Source: Deltaproteobacteria bacterium
GTDB lineage: Bacteria; Desulfobacterota_C; Deferrisomatia; Deferrisomatales; JACRMM01
Reading direction: 5' to 3'
DNA length: 10,155 bases
NCBI GenBank assembly: GCA_016218905.1
Contig: JACRCS010000796.1
Coordinates: forward strand, 1-10,155
The notes under the pieces are model-generated. The model saw nothing but the letters and a program-made list of their open reading frames with translations, had not been told where the DNA came from and did not search any database. The number at the start of each line of letters is the position of its first letter. Position 1 is the first letter of the stretch. The translations under genes were made by a program, and so were the position numbers. Below are positions 6,287 through 10,155 of the stretch, one piece after another.

Positions 6287-6864
6287 ACGACGACCAGCGC
6301 GCGGGCAGGTTTCTCCCCCGTACTGCGGAACGCGTGGGCCACGTCTGAGTCGAAGTAGAGGCAGTCTCCCTTCTTGAGGGCGCGCGACTCCCCCGGCGTG
6401 CGGAACTCGAGCTCGCCTTCGAGCAGGTAGACGCACTCCTCGCCTTCGTGGCTGTAGAAGATCATGTCCTTCTCCTCCATGGCATCGAAGGAGACGAGGA
6501 GGGGCTGCATGCTCTTGCGCGACCGGTGGAGCTCGAGGGACTCGTAGGTGTAGCCGATGGCGGCGTCCTGGTGGGGCCGCCGGGAGAGCCTCTTGCGTTC
6601 ACTCGCCCTGGTGAGCGCGATCTTCTCTTCCTGCTCCTCGGCCTGGAAGAAGTGCGCGATGCCCACTTCCAGGGCCCTGGCGATCCGAAGGAGGGTGGCT
6701 ACGGGCGGCATCACGTGCCCGTTCTCCACCTGTGAGAGAAGGGGCTTGGAGAGGCCGGTCTTCTCCGAGAGGTCTTGCAATGTCAGCCGCCTCTTCTGAC
6801 GCAGCTCCCGTACCTTGCCACCGATCCCGAGCCCCTCGAGCTCGGGATCCATCCTTCTGGCCAT
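6259..6864 (-). CDS. XRE-family transcriptional regulator with C-terminal cupin sensor domain
   Basis: The protein is 201 residues. The ATG at 6864 (minus strand) has GGAGG (6873-6877) 8 bases upstream. Residues 15-68 form a Xre/Cro-type helix-turn-helix: LTLQDLSEKTGLSKPLLSQVE (27-47) with the recognition helix at about 38-47, then NG and PP-x-x-TLLRIARAL. A linker leads to a small cupin barrel at about 120-195 with motif 1 H139-x-G-E-E143 ... G150 and motif 2 G166-D ... H177, so a metal or small ligand could be bound. Proteins of this layout control amine, sugar or amino-acid metabolism in many bacteria, but the ligand here is unknown. The gene diverges from gap, with 182 bases between starts. 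That makes itself and gap the first candidate targets (inference). Confidence 0.92.
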   Translation of the reverse strand: MARRMDPELEGLGIGGKVRELRQKRRLTLQDLSEKTGLSKPLLSQVENGHVMPPVATLLRIARALEVGIAHFFQAEEQEEKIALTRASERKRLSRRPHQDAAIGYTYESLELHRSRKSMQPLLVSFDAMEEKDMIFYSHEGEECVYLLEGELEFRTPGESRALKKGDCLYFDSDVAHAFRSTGEKPARALVVVYAREPGAL

Positions 6865-6914
6865 CGTCGTTGCCTCCGTAGCGACCTGCGAAATCGCCGG
6901 TCGAAAGGGCGTTG

Positions 6915-6943
6915 ATCCTACCCCGCCGCAGGGGAGGTTTCAA
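6915..6943 (-). promoter_or_regulatory. Candidate sigma70-type promoter for the XRE-cupin regulator
   Basis: On the minus strand, TTGAAA (6943-6938, 5 of 6 consensus matches) is followed after exactly 17 bases by TAGGAT (6920-6915, 4 of 6). Transcription would start near 6908, leaving a leader of about 44 bases with the GGAGG site before the ATG at 6864. Confidence 0.5.
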
Positions 6944-6958
6944 TCGTCCGGGGGGACC

Positions 6959-6987
6959 TTTTTTGATGTCAGTAAACGTGCTAGGCT
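6959..6987 (+). promoter_or_regulatory. Candidate extended -10 promoter for gap
   Basis: An AT-rich patch includes a run of six T at 6959-6964. After 17 bases comes TAGGCT at 6982-6987, preceded by TG at 6979-6980, which makes an extended -10 element (TGC-TAGGCT). The -35 element is poor. Transcription would begin near 6994, about 53 bases before the gap start codon. No clear operator for the divergent regulator can be picked out by eye. Confidence 0.35.
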
Positions 6988-7046
6988 TGCCCGGCCCCGG
7001 TGAGGGGGCGGGAACAGGAAAATCCCCGAGACTTGGAGGCACATCG

Positions 7047-8504
7047 ATGGATCTCTCGAAAGCCGACTTCTACTTCAACCAGTGGAACGACTCGGAAGCC
7101 GTCGCGACGAAGATGCTTCCCATGTTGAACGAGCTCCGGCTCGACCGCGGCGTCCTCGTTCACGTCTACGGGCGCTCGATCGCGAAGGTGAGCTCCACCG
7201 AGATCCTCAAGGTCCACCGGCACGCCCGCCTCACGCTGGGCAGAGAGCTCACGGTCCAGGATACCCGGCCGGTCCTGGAAGCCATCGGGAGCCTGAACCT
7301 CGGGCCTTCGCGGATCGACCTGGGGAAGCTCACGGTAAAGTACCAGGAGAAGGGCGCCAGCTACCCGTCACTGCACGCCTTCGTCGAGAAGGAGCTCGAG
7401 AGCGTCAACACCGGCGTCAAGCCCGTGCTCGAACGCCCGAAGGACGTCGTCCTCTACGGCTTCGGCCGCATCGGGCGGCTGCTCGCCCGGATCCTGGTCG
7501 ACAAGACCGGGCGCGGCGACAAGATCCGCCTTCGGGCGGCGGTGGTGCGGCCCGGCGGCGCGGAAGACTTGAAGAAGCGGGCGGCGCTCCTGCGGCTCGA
7601 CTCGGTCCACGGAGCCTTTCCCGGCACGACGATGATCGACGAAGCCGAGAACGCGATCGTCGCCAACGGCAACATGATCCGCATGCTCTACTCGAAGAGC
7701 CCCGAAGAAACTGACTACACTGCCTACGGGATCGAGGACGCGCTCGTCGTCGACAACTCCGGCAAATGGCGCGACCGGGCCGGCCTGGGGATGCACCTGA
7801 AGGCGAAAGGGGTCGGAAGCGTCCTGCTGACCGCCCCGGGAAAAGGTGACATCCCGAACATCGTGTACGGGATCAACCACGCGGAGCTCGACCCGAACGA
7901 ACGGATCGTCTCGGCGGCTTCTTGCACGACCAACGCCATCGTTCCCGTGCTCAAGACGATCCAGGATCGCTTCGGCATCGTGAGCGGCCACATGGAGACG
8001 TGCCACTCCTACACGAACGACCAAAACCTGATCGACAACTACCACAAGGCGGCGAGACGGGGCCGGGCGGCTGCCCTCAACATGGTGCTCACCGAGACCG
8101 GCGCGGCCAAGGCCGTCGCGAAGGTGCTCCCCGAGCTCGCGGGGAAGCTCACCGGAAACGCCATCCGGGTGCCGACGCCCAACGTCTCACTGGCGATCCT
8201 GCAGCTGCGGCTCGATCAGTCGACGTCGAAGGAGGAGATCAACGAGCACCTCCGGCAGATCAGCTTCGGTAGCCCCTACCAGGACCAGATCGACTTCACA
8301 ACGTCGCCCGACATCGTGAGCTCCGACCTGATCGGCTCGCGGCACGCCGGAGTAGTCGACGGCGAGGCGACCATCGTCAACGGCGCCGACGGCCGAAACG
8401 TCGTGCTCTATGTCTGGTACGACAACGAGTTCGGGTACGCGTGCCAGGTCATGCGGTTGATCCAGCAGATGGCCGGGGTCAGCCTGGCGGAGCTTCCCAG
8501 GTAG
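7047..8504 (+). CDS. gap: Glyceraldehyde-3-phosphate dehydrogenase, long form with N-terminal extension
   Basis: The protein is 485 residues, against about 335 for ordinary GAPDH. The ATG at 7047 is chosen because GGAGG at 7035-7039 lies 7 bases upstream. An upstream in-frame TTG at 6912 would run through the promoter region. The enzyme oxidises glyceraldehyde-3-phosphate to 1,3-bisphosphoglycerate with NAD(P) in glycolysis/gluconeogenesis. The Rossmann motif is G138-F-G-R-I-G143. The catalytic Cys is C293 in SAASCTTN and the general-base His is H320 in HSYTNDQNLID. The RRGRAAALNMV segment, TPNVS and the C-terminal WYDNEFGY signature are all present. The first ~130 residues form an extra helical domain (FNQWNDSEAVATKMLPML, VYGRSI, LDLGK-like) that closely resembles the long GAPDH of Pseudomonas as I remember it. 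The role of that extension is not known to me. The gene is monocistronic and divergent from the XRE-cupin regulator. Confidence 0.94.
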   Translation: MDLSKADFYFNQWNDSEAVATKMLPMLNELRLDRGVLVHVYGRSIAKVSSTEILKVHRHARLTLGRELTVQDTRPVLEAIGSLNLGPSRIDLGKLTVKYQEKGASYPSLHAFVEKELESVNTGVKPVLERPKDVVLYGFGRIGRLLARILVDKTGRGDKIRLRAAVVRPGGAEDLKKRAALLRLDSVHGAFPGTTMIDEAENAIVANGNMIRMLYSKSPEETDYTAYGIEDALVVDNSGKWRDRAGLGMHLKAKGVGSVLLTAPGKGDIPNIVYGINHAELDPNERIVSAASCTTNAIVPVLKTIQDRFGIVSGHMETCHSYTNDQNLIDNYHKAARRGRAAALNMVLTETGAAKAVAKVLPELAGKLTGNAIRVPTPNVSLAILQLRLDQSTSKEEINEHLRQISFGSPYQDQIDFTTSPDIVSSDLIGSRHAGVVDGEATIVNGADGRNVVLYVWYDNEFGYACQVMRLIQQMAGVSLAELPR

Positions 8505-8514
8505 AAGGAGGAGA

Positions 8515-8534
8515 GAGGGCGCCGCGGCGCCCTC
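8515..8534. terminator. Perfect 20-bp palindrome, probable bidirectional terminator between gap and rubrerythrin
   Basis: The 20 bases are exactly self-complementary (GAGGGCGC, CGCG, GCGCCCTC), able to form an 8-bp GC stem with a 4-base loop on either strand. It begins 10 bases after the gap stop and ends 14 bases before the rubrerythrin stop, so it can serve both convergent genes. A short TGTTT follows on the plus side, but there is no true T-tract. Confidence 0.65.
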
Positions 8535-8548
8535 ACCTGTTTCGGGGC

Positions 8549-9046
8549 CTACTCCACGTGCTCGAACTTCGAGGCCGGAGCGTTGCAGACGGGGCACTTG
8601 TCGGGCGCGGACTCCTCGTGGGTGTACCCGCAGACCGAGCAGACGTAGTAGTCGAAGGGCTCCTTTTCCTTTCCGAGGCTCTCGAGCGCCTCCCGGTAGA
8701 GGGTCTCGTGGACCTTCTCCACCTCCCACGCCCAACGGAAGCTCGCCAGGGCCTTCTTGTCGCCCTCGTTCTCCGCGTCCCGGATGAACTCCGGGTACAT
8801 GTTCACCACCTCGTGGTTCTCGCCCGAGATCGCCGTCTTGAGATTGTCCGCCGTCTTCTGGACCTTCCCGAGGGCGCGGAAGTGGTTCAGGGCGTGCACG
8901 GTCTCGGCCGCGGCGGCGGCCCGGAAGAGCTTCGCCACCTGGGAGTAGCCTTCCTCGTCGGCCTTCCTGGCGAAGGCGAGATAGGAGCGGTTGGCCTGGG
9001 ACTCGCCGGCGAAGGCGGCCTGGAGATCGTCGATCGTCTTTCCCAT
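8549..9046 (-). CDS. rbr: Rubrerythrin (diiron ferritin-like domain plus C-terminal rubredoxin domain)
   Basis: The protein is 165 residues. The ATG at 9046 (minus strand) is preferred over an upstream in-frame ATG at 9082. The reasons are that GGGAGGA (9053-9059) lies 6 bases upstream and the family normally begins with this KTIDDLQAAFAGES segment. Rubrerythrin reduces hydrogen peroxide to water in the cytoplasm, and is common in anaerobes and microaerophiles. Diiron ligands are visible: E15 (GESQAN), E48 and H51 (ETVH), E76 and E79 (ENHE), E110 and H113 (EKVH). The rubredoxin-like iron site is C136-x-x-C139 with C151-x-x-C154. The whole two-domain layout is present without truncation. It is transcribed alone, converging on gap across a palindrome and diverging from the nifU-like gene. 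Confidence 0.95.
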   Translation of the reverse strand: MGKTIDDLQAAFAGESQANRSYLAFARKADEEGYSQVAKLFRAAAAAETVHALNHFRALGKVQKTADNLKTAISGENHEVVNMYPEFIRDAENEGDKKALASFRWAWEVEKVHETLYREALESLGKEKEPFDYYVCSVCGYTHEESAPDKCPVCNAPASKFEHVE

Positions 9047-9103
9047 CGTCTGTCCTCCCTGCTTGGCTGAAGTGGTGAGCATGAAGAGCGCGAGGCACCG
9101 GTG

Positions 9104-9129
9104 TCGCTCCCTCTCCGGAAGCGGAGCGA
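9104..9129 (-). repeat. Inverted repeat in the probable rubrerythrin mRNA leader
   Basis: TCGCTCC at 9104-9110 pairs with GGAGCGA at 9123-9129 around a 12-base loop that itself contains the palindrome TCCGGA. It would lie in the leader of the rubrerythrin mRNA, about 60 bases before the start codon. It could stabilise the mRNA, bind a regulator as DNA, or be chance. Confidence 0.3.
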
Positions 9130-9145
9130 GCGCGTCGTTGTGGCA

Positions 9146-9188
9146 AGCTTACCGATGTGGTTATAGTTGTCAAAGAGTACCGCGGCAA
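9146..9188 (-). promoter_or_regulatory. Promoter region for rubrerythrin with two overlapping candidates
   Basis: On the minus strand there are two readings. In the first, a perfect TTGACA (9173-9168) is followed after 16 bases by TAAGCT (9151-9146), with a start near 9139. In the second, TTGCCG (9188-9183) is followed after 17 bases by TATAAC (9165-9160, 5 of 6 matches), with a start near 9153. Either gives a leader of about 93-107 bases. The sequence does not decide between them, and both may be used. No clear PerR or Fur box is seen. Confidence 0.5.
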
Positions 9189-9243
9189 AAAAGATAACCG
9201 CCGGAAGCGGCTCGGCAAGGGCGCTCCCCCCGCGTTTCACGCT

Positions 9244-9272
9244 TTGACAGTTCTCTTGCGCCCGGGTAGAGT
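9244..9272 (+). promoter_or_regulatory. Strong sigma70-type promoter for the NifU-like gene
   Basis: TTGACA at 9244-9249 is a perfect -35 box. After exactly 17 bases, TAGAGT at 9267-9272 matches the -10 consensus in 4 of 6 positions including the key T, A and T. Transcription would start near 9279, about 39 bases before the ATG. This is the best-matching promoter in the window. Confidence 0.65.
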
Positions 9273-9317
9273 CCAGCGCTCTTCACGCGAGTCGAATCCC
9301 TTGGAAAGGAGTCGGGA

Positions 9318-9542
9318 ATGGAAGAGAAGGTACGCGCGGCGCTGGAGCGAGTACGGAAGAACCTTCAGGCCGACGGCGGGGACGCCGAGCTCGTGGAGGT
9401 GACGGCGGACGGAGTGGTGAAGGTGCGGCTTCGCGGGGCCTGCAAGGGCTGTCCCATGAGCCAGATGACCCTGAAGCGCGGCATCGAGACCGCGATCAAG
9501 GCCGAGGTGGCCGAAGTCAAGCGCGTCGAGGCCGTGGACTAG
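9318..9542 (+). CDS. Stand-alone NifU C-terminal domain protein (Fe-S cluster scaffold/carrier)
   Basis: The protein is 74 residues, the size of an isolated NifU C-terminal domain. AAAGGAG at 9305-9311 lies 6 bases before the ATG. Residues 4-23 (KVRAALERVRKNLQADGGDA) are the typical opening helix and glycine turn. Strands follow (ELVEVTADGVVKVRLRG), then the cluster-binding motif C42-K-G-C45 with P46. The C-terminal helix contains LKRGIETAIKAEV. By family knowledge a pair of such subunits holds a Fe-S cluster through the CxxC cysteines and passes it to target proteins in the cytoplasm. It is not next to other isc, suf or nif genes here. It has its own promoter, and its stop codon overlaps that of the convergent methyltransferase by 4 bases. 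Confidence 0.93.
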   Translation: MEEKVRAALERVRKNLQADGGDAELVEVTADGVVKVRLRGACKGCPMSQMTLKRGIETAIKAEVAEVKRVEAVD

Positions 9543-10081
9543 CCGGCCGGTTTGCGCGCGAGCAGGGCGGCGTAGGCTCCTCCCGCCGCCGCCCATTCCC
9601 GATACTCCAGGGTCCGTAGCGCCGGAAAGGCGCCCAGGAGCTCCCCCGGCCGCAGGAGGAACGCCTCGCGCCGGGGGCGCGCGCCGGGCCCGCGGAGCCG
9701 ATGCGTGAGGTGGGTCTTGTACGCCAGGAGCCCGCCCGGGAGGAGGCACGACTCCAGCCCCGCGAAGAGGTCCCGCTGGAGGTAGTGGAAGACGAGCAGC
9801 GTCCCCCAGGGCCCCTCCGGAAGCCCCTCCCTCTCCAGGTCCCGCAGGAAGAAGTGGGCCCGGGCGTTCGTTGCCAAGGCGAGCCGACGGGCGTAGGTTA
9901 TCCGCTCATCGGAGACGTCCACCCCCACGACCTCTACCCCGCGGCCGGCGAGCCAGAGCGCGTTCCTCCCTCCTCCGCAGGCGACGTCGAGCACGGGCCC
10001 CGGGAGCTCCGAGCCGAAAGCGGCCGCGGCTCCGAGGAGCCAGGGATCGGGAGGAGGGGCAGGCGTCTCCACCATCGTCAT
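9539..10081 (-). CDS. Class I SAM-dependent methyltransferase, substrate unknown
   Basis: The protein is 180 residues. The ATG at 10081 (minus strand) is taken, and a second in-frame ATG lies at 10075. Neither has a good Shine-Dalgarno site. Motif I VLDVACGGGRNALWLA (30-45) binds S-adenosylmethionine. D55 at the end of the next strand (VVGVDVSDERI) should contact the ribose, and LLVFHYLQRDLF (about 94-105) is the post-II motif. The GGGRNALWLA wording and small size recall TehB-like or other small-molecule methyltransferases. No acceptor-specific feature is visible, so the substrate cannot be named. Its stop overlaps the NifU-like stop by 4 bases, and its start is only 17 bases from the start of a divergent lipoprotein gene. 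It may be translated from a leaderless or nearly leaderless mRNA, as a TATACT box lies 7 bases upstream. Confidence 0.88.
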   Translation of the reverse strand: MTMVETPAPPPDPWLLGAAAAFGSELPGPVLDVACGGGRNALWLAGRGVEVVGVDVSDERITYARRLALATNARAHFFLRDLEREGLPEGPWGTLLVFHYLQRDLFAGLESCLLPGGLLAYKTHLTHRLRGPGARPRREAFLLRPGELLGAFPALRTLEYREWAAAGGAYAALLARKPAG

Positions 10082-10088
10082 CCCGGGG

Positions 10089-10094
10089 AGTATA
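10089..10094 (-). promoter_or_regulatory. Candidate -10 box implying a leaderless methyltransferase mRNA
   Basis: On the minus strand the six bases read TATACT (5 of 6 consensus matches). A start 7-8 bases downstream would fall at 10082-10081, on or next to the methyltransferase ATG. No recognisable -35 box is found at 16-18 bases, so this rests on the -10 and the absence of a Shine-Dalgarno site. Confidence 0.35.
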
Positions 10095-10098
10095 CACG

Positions 10099-10155
10099 AT
10101 GAAGCGTCTACTGATGGCCGTCCTCCTCCTCGCCGCCGCCGCGGGCGGCTGCGCC
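10099..10155 (+). CDS. N-terminal part of a lipoprotein; 3' end cut by window
   Basis: Only 19 residues are visible. The ATG at 10099 has GGGGAG (10085-10090) 8 bases upstream. The peptide starts with K2-R3, followed by a Leu/Ala-rich core and A-G-G-C18, a plausible lipobox just before the window ends, so a lipidated envelope protein is expected. It is too short to identify further. It is divergent from the methyltransferase with 17 bases between start codons, so its promoter must lie mostly inside the methyltransferase coding region. Confidence 0.65.
   Translation, partial: MKRLLMAVLLLAAAAGGCA

Noticed and set aside
6921..6934. Small inverted repeat CCCC-GCCGCA-GGGG considered as an operator
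   Set aside because: The arms are only 4 bases long and made of a single base type, so it is expected by chance in this sequence.
6912..7046. Upstream extension of gap from a TTG at 6912
   Set aside because: It runs through the divergent promoter region, has no ribosome binding site, and reads as Gly/Pro-rich sequence. The ATG at 7047 has GGAGG at good spacing.
9047..9082. Upstream ATG at 9082 for rubrerythrin
   Set aside because: The 12 added residues are not part of the family, and translation from it would run through the clear GGGAGGA site that serves the ATG at 9046.
8187..9218. A 343-codon minus-strand frame across the rubrerythrin gene and the end of gap
   Set aside because: It covers two well-identified genes in other frames and its low-complexity Arg/Gly/Pro product shows no domain. 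It is a shadow of high GC content.

Overview
This is a GC-rich window (roughly 70% GC by eye) from a Gram-negative bacterium. The Gram-negative call rests on two lipoprotein signal peptides and on a rhombosortase with its GlyGly-CTERM-tagged partner. Most starts have clear Shine-Dalgarno sites. The taxon cannot be fixed from the sequence. An Acidobacteriota- or Myxococcota-like lineage with some anaerobic or microaerobic capacity would fit the rubrerythrin and the GC content, but that is inference. No mobile element, tRNA, rRNA or CRISPR array is visible, and nothing looks recently transferred.

Left part (1-5237, all plus strand). The window opens inside a conserved protein of unknown function that may have an alpha/alpha-barrel fold. 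After a 262-base hairpin-rich gap comes a compact three-gene cluster. The first gene is a lipoprotein carrying a C-terminal GlyGly-CTERM sorting tag (a rhombotarget lipoprotein). The second is a rhombosortase, the intramembrane serine protease expected to process that tag, which starts inside the lipoprotein stop codon. The third is a three-domain DNA ligase D (phosphoesterase, ligase, polymerase). The rhombosortase reading frame runs 157 bases into ligD. No Ku gene lies in the window.

Middle part (5168-8504). A hypoxanthine phosphoribosyltransferase gene (minus) converges on ligD and diverges from a universal stress protein gene (plus). The stress gene converges on an XRE-cupin regulator (minus). 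The regulator diverges from an N-terminally extended, Pseudomonas-type glyceraldehyde-3-phosphate dehydrogenase (plus). Candidate sigma70-type promoters can be read in both divergent gaps.

Right part (8505-10155). A perfect 20-bp palindrome separates gap from a convergent rubrerythrin gene. Rubrerythrin diverges from a small stand-alone NifU-type Fe-S scaffold gene with a good promoter. That gene overlaps the stop codon of a convergent SAM-dependent methyltransferase by a few bases. The methyltransferase start lies only 17 bases from a divergent lipoprotein gene that is cut by the window end.

The most distinctive unit is the lipoprotein and rhombosortase pair, which looks like a dedicated substrate-protease cassette. 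The remaining genes are mainly single-gene housekeeping or stress functions (nucleotide salvage, central carbon metabolism, peroxide defence, Fe-S assembly, DNA repair) packed with very short or negative spacing.
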